Source: Sequoia sempervirens
Lineage: Eukaryota; Streptophyta; Pinopsida; Cupressales; Cupressaceae
Direction: 5' to 3'
Length of the DNA stretch: 64,000 bases
Assembly: GCA_007258455.2 (NCBI GenBank)
Contig: VDFB02321267.1
Location: 1 to 64,000 of the forward strand
In this document: piece by piece, positions 47,801 to 58,747 of the stretch
Layout: every line of letters starts with the position of its first letter
Position numbering within the stretch: position 1 is the stretch's first letter
Notes under the pieces: generated by a model
What the model was told of the DNA's origin: nothing
Seen by the model: the letters and a program-made list of their open reading frames with translations, nothing else
The model's database searches: none
Made by a program: the position numbers and the translations under genes

Positions 47801-48447
47801 GCGAAAAATTGATGAGTTGCAGGCATCATTAAAGATAAATGAGGGATCTCTTTTAAAGTAAAAGGAGATTGTTACTACTGTTTTGAGGCATTTAAATGAA
47901 AGGGTTGATAGTAAATTGCTATCTATACATTCTTTATATTCTTTGTTGTTGGATGCAATAAAGAATATTGGTAGGGATCAGGAGGTAGTGATACCAATAA
48001 TTGAAAATTGGATCCCTAGGGCTAGTGATCTGGATATCATGTATAAGGCCTCAAGGTTTGATATAAATAATAGGCCCCAATCATTAAAGCCTACTCATGT
48101 GCTAGTAAAATCATTGCAAGGTTTTCAGACCTTACCAGATGACTTGAGTAGGAATATTAAAGAATTGGTAAAGAATTTCAATGATTGGGGTAACACATTG
48201 CTACGTGATATAATTGATGAGTAGGGGAAAAGTCACTCCAACAATGGCAGGATCAAGCAAGTGAGGTCATCAATGATCAAATTAATTCAATTTATGATGA
48301 CTCAGAATATGATTTGTTGGTGAGCTATTTGGATAAAATCATTAGTACCAGTTCATTTTTGGTATCTTTTGAAAGGAATGCAAATCAGGTAGCGGTAAAA
48401 TACACACCTTATAATGCCAAGGTGGATGAGGTAATTAATTTTGACTG
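44876..48447 (+). pseudogene. Gene Y: decayed ~1,190-codon gene, unrecognised
   Basis: Starts at the ATG at 44876 (MALSKQHSGHVDYL) after a plant-like leader. Coding similarity to itself runs in three frames: 44876-45290, then after a one-base slip in an A6 run to 46821, then after a slip near 46830 to 48220, and again near 48225 to a TGA at 48445. In-frame stops include TAA at 45574, TGA at 46234, TAGs at 46361 and 46381, and more at 47337-47860. Globular N-terminal half with YDPVTREI, IFDLNEPSEE, HISPSDQEPLRLNCFANHF and MDPKYDPLLEF. Around 46640-46810 there are basic and proline-rich linkers. A coiled coil with KTIERQEAERKSLMEKYN lies at 47480-47580. No known domain recognised. Confidence 0.6.
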
Positions 48448-49500
48448 AGGAAGAGTAAAAAGAGTGGACTACTAATAGGTGGCAAATCAGATGTTGCGGT
48501 TGTAATGGTTCCTATTTTTTGTTGATGGCATTCTTGGCATGGGTTTCTTGTGGTTTTTGTTTCATCAACATTCCTTAGTTGATATGATGAACAAGAATAT
48601 TCTCCAAGGTGGTGGTTGTAACAATTTTTGGAATATCACCAGGTGCTCCAATTGGCTAGTGACATGTGTACTTTTTGGCCTGATGCTTGTTTTCTCCTTC
48701 ATTCTCTATACGAAGGATTTCAAGGCCAAAAGTATGGGTTAGCAAGTTAGATAATTTTTGTCGAGTCTAGGTGAAGTTGCAGAGCAAATTGTAAAGTCTA
48801 ATGGTTTTAGAGAAATGCAATTTAGATTTTGAGTCATTCTGTAACAGGTTTTGAGTTCATGGGGATTTAATGTTGTATGACAATAATAGCATTTGAGTTG
48901 AAATGATAAATTCAAGCTCATGTCTCTCCATTGTACAGGCATATCTGAAACTTTGAATGAAATAACTAAGGGTTGTTTTATCCATCTCACTATTGTGGTG
49001 TGTATGATTCTATTTTAGCTTTAATTCAAGGAATTGTTTAAAATGCTTGAATAGGATTATAGGTGGATATGTTCTATATAAGGATTTGATAAGTAGTATT
49101 GGGTTAGAATGCATACTAATGAAATTGTTATGCAATATTGTCAGGGATCTTATATGTCATTTATTGAATCTATTGTAAACCTCTTGATGCTTATGAATTT
49201 GACTCCTGCAATGGATACATGGCATTGATCTAAGTTGTACTTATTCATGTAGTTCAATATTTGTTTGTCTTTTCCTAGAGCTTGCTACAAATTGCAAATC
49301 AATTACTATCTTATACAATGGATTGTGTTTAGTTATCTCACACTCTAGATAGTTTATATTGTCTATGAACAACCAATTCTAGTTGATATTATCTTATCGT
49401 GTTGAGCTATTAAGTGAGGTTATCTGCTATTGTTAATGTCATTTATAATAATGGTGCAGAGGTTGTAAACACATTAATGGATCACCCTCTCGGGTCTTGC
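48448..49500 (+). other. Presumed gene Y 3' region
   Basis: AT-rich with no convincing gene. A small frame at 48539-48742 has two hydrophobic stretches but no start context or homology I know, so I do not annotate it. GGGTCTTGCAG at 49490-49500 could be a splice acceptor for gene X. Confidence 0.4.
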
Positions 49501-51204
49501 AGAGCCTGAAGTGTAGGAGGATTTTTCAAGTCCTCGTCAATTGTTCTAGGTCCTTCGAGCTACCTTTGATTGGAATTGGCAATTCCATACGTAGATTAGA
49601 AGACAAACTTGGTTACATCGTAAAAAAGAACCAACAGAACTATGGGAAGATGTGGCTGAGGAACTCATGTGGTATAACACCCTAGAAGGATGATTCATTG
49701 GAGTAAATGGTTGCCACTTCCTTATGCTTAATTATTTCCACTACAAGAAAATAATTTCCTTTCCCTATTATCTCCTTGTGTCATTGGATTCTGGTCTCAA
49801 CCATAAGAGAAACGCCAAAAATCTATTTTTGCATGTGGGGTTAATCCTTTTATTTTTTGAGTATGATAAATATTTTGAGGTGCCTAAGCCGATTGCTACC
49901 CCTAAGTGTAAGCAGTCTAAGCTAGTGGAGGAGTATGAGACTGTCTTTGAAGAGGAGCCAACTACTAAAAAATGGAAGAAGAGAAAAATTATCTTGGAGA
50001 AGGAGTCAAATTTTGAGGAGGATGTGGACCTTGTATCGAACACTCTTGCTTCAATGGGGGTGGGTCCACAACCCCCTGTTGTGGGGAAGTCCAAGAAAGG
50101 GGTGGCATGCCCTAATTAGGGTTATGAGACTTGCAGTGATGAGGTGGCTACTAATTTACCAAGTTCTAGATTGAAGGAGAAGAATTATTTGTATGGTGAG
50201 GCATCGTTGTCACCCCCTGTGACTAAGCAAAAGGAGATAGACGTGGCAAGTAAGAAGAAATGGGTTTTAAGGTCTACGAGTCAATTGCTGGAGAGGAACT
50301 CTCCTCTCATGATAACAGGTAGACAAGATGTTTATGATACCCTGATTGTGAGCCCAGACTTGCACAAGAAAGGTAAGCTTGTGGTTGCTGGCCGATAGGA
50401 TGTTGTCGATACCCTAACTATGGACCTGGAGCAACTAAAGAATAGAAAGGCTTTGGCTAAGGAGATGTAGATTCCATCCACAAAATCAAAATGCCAGTTG
50501 TTGTTGGGAAATTTAACGAAGTATTTTCTAGTCAAGATAAGGTAAGCTCCTCTTAGGAGGAAGATGTTGTGGGCAAGGGGGTTTTTAATTTTGATAAGGA
50601 AGATATCTCTGATGTTTTGGGAACTGCTAGAGAGGGTTCCATTGTTTTATTCAAATTGTTCAAATGGTTTTTTCGTGAACTTAATATGAAAAATGTCAAA
50701 GTATGGTGTGCAATAAGTAAGCCTGAAGAGTCCTCTATTCAAAACTAAATTGATGAATTATTTAATTCCTTAAATATTGTGGCAGAGGAAACTCTTAAGA
50801 TGAAATAGAATCTGGAAGGTAGAGTTCTCACCCTGGAGGATCAATTGGAGAAAATTTGTGCTAGCATGGTCAAGGTTGGGGAGGTGACTAAGTCTATAGT
50901 TAACTTGGAATCTATTAGTATTATCTCTCCTTTTGTTAGTTCCAAGAATCGTAAGGAGAATTTTCATGCTACAGAGATTGGTGTTGGTGGCAAGATGATA
51001 GAGAAGGTTTCTATTGATAAGGGTGGAAATAAGAATAATGTTTTTATTAATGAGGTGAATACAAACAGGCCCAAGGCTAGAACTAGAAACAAGAGTAGGG
51101 CTCAGGTTGGGGCTCCTGACAAAGAATTTTTTGATGTCTTGGATGATGCTCAAAAGGTTGTGGTGAGAGACGTGGAGGCTGTTGATATCCTGAAAAACAT
51201 CTAG
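49501..51204 (+). pseudogene. Gene X, 3' part (lysine-rich, coiled-coil tail)
   Basis: From 49724 the plus strand reads FHYKKIISFPYYLLVSLDSG, then KNLFLHVGLILLFFEYDKYF, a hydrophobic block that would follow the N-terminal part, then an acidic and lysine-rich region (EEYETVFEEEPTTKKWKKRK). Stops (TAG at 50117, 50396 and 50468) break it. A duplicated R-Q/*-DVYDTL / DVVDTL block occurs at 50325 and 50399. The end (50775-51204) has a heptad stretch LKMK..LEGRVLTLEDQLEKI and stops at 51202. Its join with 43010-43486 across 6 kb is inference. Confidence 0.45.
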
Positions 51205-51381
51205 TGCTATTGTTTGGTGTCCTCCTTTTTGGCTGATGTTTTGTTGTTGGTTTGTTGTGTATGTATGGGCTGATATATACTTATTGTAGTTTTCTTTAGT
51301 TTCAACTACTTTCTTTTGTAAAGGGTTTTGGGCCCCTTCAAAACCCATATTTTACCTCTAATCAAAAACACTATGTTTAGG
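51205..51381 (+). other. LINE-like 3' tail and right target duplication
   Basis: T- and G-rich untranslated sequence with TTGTTGTTGGTTTGTTG, then TTTTGTAAAGGGTTTTGGGC, then ACCTCTAATCAAA before the target duplication at 51367. Plant LINE and LINE-mobilised transcripts often end in such a GGGTTT-GGCCC block and a short A tail. Confidence 0.55.
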
Positions 51382-52590
51382 TCTCTTAATTAATTTGACT
51401 TAATTAAGCTCCTAATTTGTTAAATTATGCATTCCAAAGCCTTATCTATCCCAATTTCCAAAAGGAAAACCAACATTTAATTAATGCAATTAATATTTTA
51501 ATCTCATTGGAGAATAAGTGTCCTATATTTTTAGGCTATGAACCATTCACCCAAGGGAAAATGGGTCTCCTATTAGTCCTAGGACTCATATTTAAATATG
51601 TTTTGGTGGTTTTTCAATAATTCAAGTTTCATATGCAATTGCCTGCTTTTAGCATCTGATTTTTGGGAAATTAGATAAACATCTATAAATACATAGTCTT
51701 TTTATATCAATTCAAATCTAACACATAATAAGAAACTTTTAGAGAAGCAAATATAATTGTCAAGAGTATTCAAGAGCAGATTTATTAGTCATTTGTTGTA
51801 GCAATCAAGGTCCCAACATCACATGCAAGATTATGTGCGAACCAATATCATCTTGTGAAGTCTAATATGCATTGTGGATCCTCAAAGCATCTAAGCATTC
51901 AAGTTTGCAACAAACCAAGAAAAGCAAGATCAAGTCCTTGGATTGATGTGTTTGGCTTTAGTCCTCTAAGGGAAGCCATTGAGCATTTGGTGAGTTGTAG
52001 CAAGAAGGTGCTCATTCAACATTTCCTTCTCCATTAAAATTATATTCATAAAGTTTTAATTACCAAACATAGGGTTTGATTAAGGTAAACCCCCATTCAA
52101 ACAAAGTAATTTTCCCCTCTTTGTATGTGTAGATTATAGGTTGAAGAAGGATTCAAAATATTAAAGAGAATTTTTAAAATCTTGCATTTGTTGCATTAAT
52201 TATTGTCAAGTCATAGAAACTCATATTCATAAATTTTTTCAAATGTTTGATAGTGGAACTTGTGTAAAACTGAATCTAAGATCCTACATCAAAGGACTGC
52301 AAAAATAATTTTCAAGACTCCTTACCAAGATCCATTCGCCCTAGGAGGGTGAACCTATCCTTCAACATAGCTCAAAACCTACTTTTGGTGACTCATACAT
52401 ATGTTCGTACCCTTCTTAGATCTACCTGAAAGCTATGGTTTCAATTTCTATACTTTTAATAATTTTCATTTCATGTTTAGGTCTTATAGTCAATGTAGTT
52501 TAGGCATTGCATATCATTTCAATTTTGTTTTAGATCTAACCTGTTATCCTACTTCCCTAAAGGAACTCAGATCTAGGTCTGTTTGAATCA
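51382..52590 (+). repeat. 3' LTR of E5, second piece
   Basis: Continues the E5 LTR after the LINE-type insertion. Landmarks in plus orientation include AACCATTCACCCAAGGG (degenerate cassette, 51540), a GGGTTTGATTAAGGTAAACCCC stretch at 52071, and a degenerate cassette GATCCATTCGCCCTAGG at 52330. The 3' edge is not sharp; similarity to other LTRs fades after about 52590. Confidence 0.55.
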
Positions 52591-53955
52591 CCTTGGAGGT
52601 TGAAAGTCAATATCTACTCAATGTGATCATTTTCCTAATTAAATTCCCCTAGGAAAAGACATGGAGCATTTTTTCCATCTAACAAAGATCTTGTGGGGTC
52701 GTTATCATTACCTACAAATTAGCGAGAGATGACATAGATTGACTGGTAGTTGATCCAATAGTGATTGCTAAATCGAGGAAATTAATGTGAATGTTCTTGA
52801 AGGAAATGATCAATGAAGGAGAGTTAAATGAACTCTTATCAGATGCTCATGATTTAAATTTGTGATGATGAATGACCAACACAGGTTTATGGTACGAAAG
52901 GTGGAGATCGAGAACCCATATTTGAACAAGGTGATCATGAACAACTAACTGCATGTAAATAGGGTTTTTCGTGTAAATGGACTAGAAGATGAAAATTAAT
53001 TAGGATACCTACTTCAATGGTAGGCATAATATGATTGGATGCACAAAACAGTGGTACAGATGGCCATAGAGACATAAATCAAGATCAAATCATAGGATTA
53101 GAAGAGAGCGTTAACTGCAAATCCAATCTTAGCATTTGGTATGATGGAAAGGAAGGAAAATTCTCTGCACTAGGAATTAATGTTGCATAGATCAATACAT
53201 CTCGAGGATAGTGAAGAAGATATTCAACTTAACAAAAGATTCAAATATAGTAGAAGATGCCAAGGTAATTTTGATTGGTGTGCACTACACAAAATACATG
53301 TTGAGTGTGTCTAAGTGGACCGTAGAAGAAAAAAGGGAGAAGTGTGGTCCTGAGCTCCTGAATCAATAAAAGAATAGACAAATATGGAAAAGGAGAGATT
53401 CAAAAGAGTATTGTGGGGCATTGAGGCAGAGAGAGAGTGCACTAAAGAGGAAGGAGAGGAATAGAGCTTAACAGTAGGGTGCAAAGTAGTGAACAGTGTT
53501 GTTGTAACAACAACAAATTGTTGAGCAGTTACAAAGTAAGCTATAACATTGACTAGAGTTCCTTAGGAACAAATTGTAATCATCTTATATGTTGTAAATT
53601 TGATTGGTTGGTTCCATCAGATAATTGATTTGGTGCTCAGTTCAGTGGATAGGTGTGTCCTTAGGGCCAGTGCTCTTAAAAATTGTAATAGAGGATTTTC
53701 ATTGTGAGGATGGATTAGGATAGTAGCTCCTACCAGCATTTTCTCACTGTGGTTTTTCCCATCTTCGATTTTCCACATATATCTATTGTTATGTGAGCAT
53801 TGATCTCTTATGTGCATTTTTTTTTCATATCTTTAAGTTTTAATCTACATATCTTGTTCTAACTATTGTGTCTAATCTTTCGAAAAGAAGGCTAAAATTT
53901 TAGTGTCTATTGATTCACCCCCCTCTCAGTAGTATCTTGTGTTCCAAAAAAAACT
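52591..53955 (+). repeat. Possible copia-like fragment
   Basis: Not assigned with certainty. The 3' end has TTGATTCACCCCCCTCTCAG followed by TAGTATCTTGTG, a sequence often found at the 3' end of plant copia 5' LTRs. A GTTGTAACAACAACAA block near 53509 and AGTTCCTTAGGAAC would fit the U3/R part. Upstream, 52600-53500 is purine-rich and holds no readable gene. The other LTR is not visible. Confidence 0.35.
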
Positions 53956-54139
53956 TATTTCCAATCTTGCTCTTCAATATGTTCAACCTAGACCTGCACA
54001 TCACAAACTAAAGAGAGGAATTTTTTTTTTGTTAGTAGAAAGGGGTTTGCCTCGGTCAAACCCCATTTTGGTAATCGAACCTTGAAATGAAATGAAATGG
54101 AAAGGAGTAATAATGAATGAATAAAATGATATGCTGCTA
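53956..54139 (-). repeat. Fragment of E2-type LTR
   Basis: TTTCCAATCTTGCTCTTCAA, the AGAAAGGGGTTTGCCTCGGT stretch, ACCCCATTTTGGTAATCGAA and GGAAAGGAGTAATAATGAAT match 26222-26400 in the E2 LTR in the same orientation. It ends where the E6 LTR begins. Confidence 0.65.
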
Positions 54140-55566
54140 TGAGAAAAATTATTTACTATCCTAAATGATGCAAAACAACAGAATGCAAAGGAGAAAAGCA
54201 ACACTTCAACACCTCAATGAGTAGCCTAAGTTAAACTCAAACAAAGAAAGATAAAACAATGATTATAACTTTTATGAGTTGATCTCCTTGGTTGGACCTT
54301 TGATTTTTGATGAATGTATGATCCTTGATGGTAAACGATTTAAAATGATATGAAAAGTGATGAGGATTTAATGGAGATTCAAATGATGAAGGTGGGTATT
54401 TGAGTGGATGAATGCAATAGATGCAAAATGAAGCTTCAAGAATGCAACAATGGAGGTTGTGAGAGCTCAAAATTTGGAGAGCTTGAGCTTGAAAATATGT
54501 TTGAATTGAGAGAAAATATTCCACTTTAAGGGAAGAATATCTAGAGAATTGAACAGTCAAGATTTTTCCAACATGGGAAAGATGAAGGGTTGTGTTGAGT
54601 TAAGGAATCACAAGCCCTCACATCTTGCCATGTGGAGGATGAGATATCACAAGGAAAAATGAGTTGGAAAGAGGACATGTGAGGTGGAGGTACTTGCAAG
54701 TACCTTGGGATTAGGGTAAGATCTCCTTGAAAAGGAAGTTCTTGTCCCCATATGAGGGTGATGGTGACAAGTGATGAATTTTAGAAAGTACTCTCTTATC
54801 ATCATGGGGATGAGAGAAGTTGTTGGAGGAATAAATGTGAATTTTAAATTCACATGATTGGAAGGGAAATGTGGTTGGGAGAATAAATGTGAATTTTAAA
54901 TTCACATGACTATAAGTGTCATGTGGATAAGACAAGGTCCTTATAAAGGAAGGCCTTGTCGCATGTGACTAATGTGACAAGTGAGAGAATTTGGAATTTC
55001 TCGACAACTTGCATGGGAAAGAGAAATGCATTGAATGAATAAATGTGAATTTTAAATTCACACAAGGAAGAGGTCAAGGCTCAAAAAGGAAAGTACTTAT
55101 GAAAAATTGACTTGGAATATATTCCAAAGATGGCATGTGATAAGATTAAGGTTGTGCAAATAGGTGATTAAGAAAATTAATGAGGGATTAGGGACAAGTG
55201 GCCAAATATGGAGGATGTGACATTAATGCTCATTAAAGGTGTGCACATCCTAATCATGGATTAGTTAAACTAATCCATATTAGAAGGGGGGTTATGGAGG
55301 ATGTGACAAGGAGAGAGAAAAAGGAGAATTTAAAATTGATTTAAATTCAAAAGCTAAATGACTAAATTAAATAAATTGATATATTTATTTAATTTAGAGA
55401 GGAAAGGATGAAAGGTAAAGTATTTACTTATTAAATTAAATACTTTAGGAACCTTAGGAAAAAGAGAGATATCAATTAAATAAATCATTTAATTAATATT
55501 GATGAAATAGATGGATAAAGGAGATGGGTTTGAACATATGGGAGTGGTCAAATTTGAATGTCTACA
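54140..55566 (-). repeat. 3' LTR of E6
   Basis: The right edge is clear: TGTCTACA then TTTTTCCCCTCTTAG. The left edge is set at TGAGAAAAATT, where E2-type LTR similarity stops, and may be off by tens of bases. About 1.43 kb, close to the E1 LTR. GTGAATTTTAAATTCAC is present at 54837, 54889 and 55045. Confidence 0.6.
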
Positions 55567-56119
55567 TTTTTCCCCTCTTAGAAATATTGTTAGAATAATA
55601 GTGTTTCAAAGAAAAATAAAATGCAGATGACTCTATAGAGGAAGCGACTAGAAAATGATACCCCAACATGGGAGAGGTTGTGTGAGCTACCCAAATGGAG
55701 GGAAATGAAAGGAGATGCCCCAATCTCACAAGGGAATTACCATGAAAGAGGAATGGGTGAAAATGGTTGGGCATGCCCCCTTGAGAGGGAAGTTGGGGAA
55801 GAAAAAGGGGCGTCAAGCGACTTGTCAATATGAGGAAATGGAAAGGACCTTTGGATAGAGCTTCAAAAACCATGAAGATTGGCTTTTGAATGGAGTCAAA
55901 TAGACACACGACTTGCAAATGGCGTCCCCGGGAAGTTAGAGGATTAGTTGAATTAAAAGAGGTTTAAATAAAGGGGGAAAATACCCTTCACTTAAAAAAG
56001 TTAAAAATGGGGGGAAAAGGTTATATATAGTAATTTTAGAAATTACTATGCCTCATTTTCACATGTCATAGTTGAGTGAGAGAGAGCGAAGAGGAGAAGA
56101 ACGAGACAAGGAGGCGAGG
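55567..56119. other. E6 PPT and leader of antisense gene
   Basis: On the minus strand CTAAGAGGGGAAAAA precedes the LTR start TGTAGACATTC (PPT, 55567-55582). On the plus strand the 550 bases up to the ATG at 56120 would be promoter and leader of the antisense gene. GGTTATATATAGTAA at 56010 is a possible TATA box about 110 bases before the ATG. No other gene. Confidence 0.5.
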
Positions 56120-56164
56120 ATGCCAGACGATTATGATGATGACATCATCCACCAGGGGGACGAG

Positions 56165-57089
56165 GTATGACGGTTTTTCCATGAGTGTGCAATTCCACAC
56201 CAAGTTAGGTTCAAAACCCTCTTTGTGATTTAAGCATTTTTTGGTATAATTTTGAATTTTAATGCATTTTGAAAACATGGGTTTTGGGATTGGGGTAGTT
56301 TAAAAAAATGGGTCGAGGGAAAAAATTTTCATTTCACCCAGTGGGTATGCAGAATTGCTTGTTAGAGGAGAGGGAAAGGGGGGTGAATTTTTCCAAGTAG
56401 AGGGTAAATGCACCCAGAAAAATGAAAAGAAATGCCTGAAAAAGGAAAGGGGAAATTAGGGGAGGGCAGATTTTCCCTGGGATCGGGAAAATATACCCAA
56501 ACAAATAGTTAGGGGGGATAGGGGTGACTACACCTAGAAGAGGGGAAACCCCACCCATAAGGGGGGTGACCCCACCCCAAAGAGGGTTGACCCTACCCGA
56601 GACAGGGTGATCCCACTCGGGCATGGTCACCCATCTAGGGGCGGGTTCACCCGCCTTCTGGGTGAGCTAATCCACGGTCGGGGTAAGCTTGCCCAAGACC
56701 AAGGTGGGCTCACTCACGGCTGGGGTGGGCTTTCCCGAGGCCAAGGCAAGCTTTCCCACTATCAGGGTGGGATCTCTTGTTGCTGGGGCTGGCTTTCCCA
56801 TGGCTAGGATGGGATCACCTACGTCAGGACAGGTTCACCTGCAGGTGGAGGGCGGGCTCACCCAAGGGGTGGACAGTGGAGGGGGAGAGGGAAAAAGAAA
56901 AAGAGACAAGGCAGGGAAAAGAAAAGAGATGTGGGGGAAAGAAAAGAAAAATAAATTAGGGAGATTAGGAAAATTTTCTGAGGGGGGAAAAGATAGTCAA
57001 AATATAGCCTAGGGCCAGAAAATGACAAAAATGGATAGATGAATGAAAGGATGAGATGACTGACATGTGGTGTGCTATGGATGTAGCAG
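56165..57089 (+). other. Predicted intron of antisense gene, with 21 bp minisatellite
   Basis: Bounded by GAG|GTATGA and GTAGCAG|TTCGAC, in phase 0. Bases 56520-56870 form a GC-rich degenerate 21 bp repeat (GGTGGGCTCACTCACGGCTG and variants). In one frame it gives heptads like LTHGWGG and LSRGQGK, so an expressed repeat cannot be excluded. The rest, 56880-57010, is purine-rich. Confidence 0.5.
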
Positions 57090-58342
57090 TTCGACAATTT
57101 GCAAACACACAATATGTGATCAGAGGTGCTAAAGGTGATGATAGCAGCCATCAACAGAGTGGACCATGAGGCTCTATCACGAGCGAGGTTGTTGCATCTA
57201 TTGAGATACCCTACTATTAGAGCTCATCGGTCGATGTTGACAACCCTTATATAGTGTTGGAGTTTGGAGACCTCGACCTTCCATCTCTCGACAATGGAGA
57301 TGATTGTGACACTAGAGGACGTATGGAGGATACTGAGGCTGCCTATAGCAAGCCACTTGGTGAGTGTGATGACATCAGAGGGGGTGGCGCTAGTTCATAC
57401 CCTTTGGGTCTTGTTTAGACGAGATGACCTTCCTTTGTAGAGGAAGGGGTTGGATGTGGACAGATGCCTAGTGTTGGGGGTGCCACCTTTACCACTATAC
57501 CTATGCAGGCTGATTAGTGGATTGCTACTACTAGACCAGAGTGGGCACTTTTGCAGCCTGAGCTATATGGAGGTGATACAACATATCATCAAGGGGACAG
57601 AGGGGGAGTTCACAGGGGGTACATGTGTACTATCGCAACTGTATAGAGAAATGCACATTGTGTGCTACTAAGAGGCGCTCAGTTTGACACAAGTGATGCT
57701 ACTATAGGTATGGGCCTACAAGCACATTAGTGTGGCCAGGCCAAGAGTGGTGAGAGCAGGATTGGAGGATGCGATAACACTAGTAGCTTACTGGTATGGG
57801 GTAGAGTATGGTTAGGTGTGGCTCTATGAGGGCTTTGGGGATCTAGATAGATTGAGGACACTCGATGACGTTGAGGAGGAGCATATAGTGTGGCAGGTCA
57901 TGCATGAAACGATGGTTTTCTAGATGGAGGAGAGATGAGGAGAGGCACATAGGCTATTTCTATACTAGATGTTACATAGTGGGGAGGGAGCCACGTACAG
58001 TGGAGGCACATAGGCCATATAGGGTGACCAAATAGTTTGGGCTTCCACAGGACATTCCACATGGACCAGAGACATTCTAATGGATCTCGCGAGAGCGGCC
58101 ATGGGGGGAGCCAATTATGGCTAGGTTTGTGAGAGATCATTGGGAGACATTGTAGTTGGTACCCTACTTGGGTAGGAATGGGAAGGAAGTAGAAGCGGGA
58201 GTGGCAGTTTGATTAACCACATGGCATGCCTGTCACCTATCCCCATGGATTACTCCAGAGGAGCCGATTATGGAGGCACTGGGGTTTGGGCCAAAGGATG
58301 AGATACGATTGGTAGACCAGAGGAGAGGGAAGGAGGCAGCGA

Positions 58343-58747
58343 GAGTAGTAGGGCAATAGGAGAGAGGACAGGGGGAGGCTAGGGCCGCAGGGTAGCAGGA
58401 GAGGGTGAGGAGGAGGAGATAGCAGAGGAGAGCCCGAGTGGAGATCGAGGAAGAGGAGGAGAGAGATGAGGTAGAGTTGGAGATGATGGATGAGAGAGAT
58501 AAGAAAAAGGTGGAGGGGATAGATGGGAGAGATGAGGCAGTGGGAGTAGTAGGGTAGTAGGAGAGAGGACAAGGAGAGGTTGGGGCCGCAGGGTAGCAAG
58601 AGAGGGTGAGGAGGAGGAGGAAACATCAAAGGAGAGCCTAAGTGGAGATTGAAGTAGAGGAGGAGAGAGATGAGGTGGAGGTGGAGATGATGGATGAGAG
58701 AGATGAGGTAGAGGCAGAGGGCATGGATGGGAGAGATGAGGCAAAGG
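58343..58747 (+). repeat. About 201-204 bp tandem duplication in antisense gene tail
   Basis: 58343-58543 and 58544-58747 share GAGTAGTAGGG, GGGCCGCAGGGTAGCA, GAGGAGGAG and GAGAGATGAGGT at offsets of 201 to 204. The unit is a whole number of codons, so it lengthened the Glu/Arg-rich tail in frame. The opposite strand gives proline- and leucine-rich open frames that I take as shadows. Confidence 0.75.

Larger units (their letters stand above)
42416..51366 (+). mobile_element. LINE-type 9 kb insertion with 15 bp target duplication
   Basis: AACACTATGTTTAGG flanks the block on both sides (42401-42415 and 51367-51381). The left site has TTT/AA at the cut, typical of L1-type endonuclease targets. 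The 5' end lies inside an RVT_3-type RNase H frame (5' truncation), and the 3' end has GTAAAGGGTTTTGGGCCCC followed by a short A-rich tail, as in plant LINE tails. Between them are gene X, a repeat zone and the decayed gene Y, far more than a LINE 3' UTR. Either the LINE carried extra DNA or later insertions entered it. Confidence 0.65.

Noticed and set aside
48539..48742. Small protein with two possible membrane segments
   Set aside because: Lies after gene Y in AT-rich DNA with no homology or start context that I can support.
50770..51348. Minus-strand frame opposite the end of gene X
   Set aside because: Opposite-strand shadow of the lysine-rich and coiled-coil tail; no motif, and the LINE tail orientation supports the plus strand.
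53139..53475. Possible copia pol remnant on plus strand
   Set aside because: A stretch with short open frames and many stops; no RT, integrase or RNase H box could be identified.
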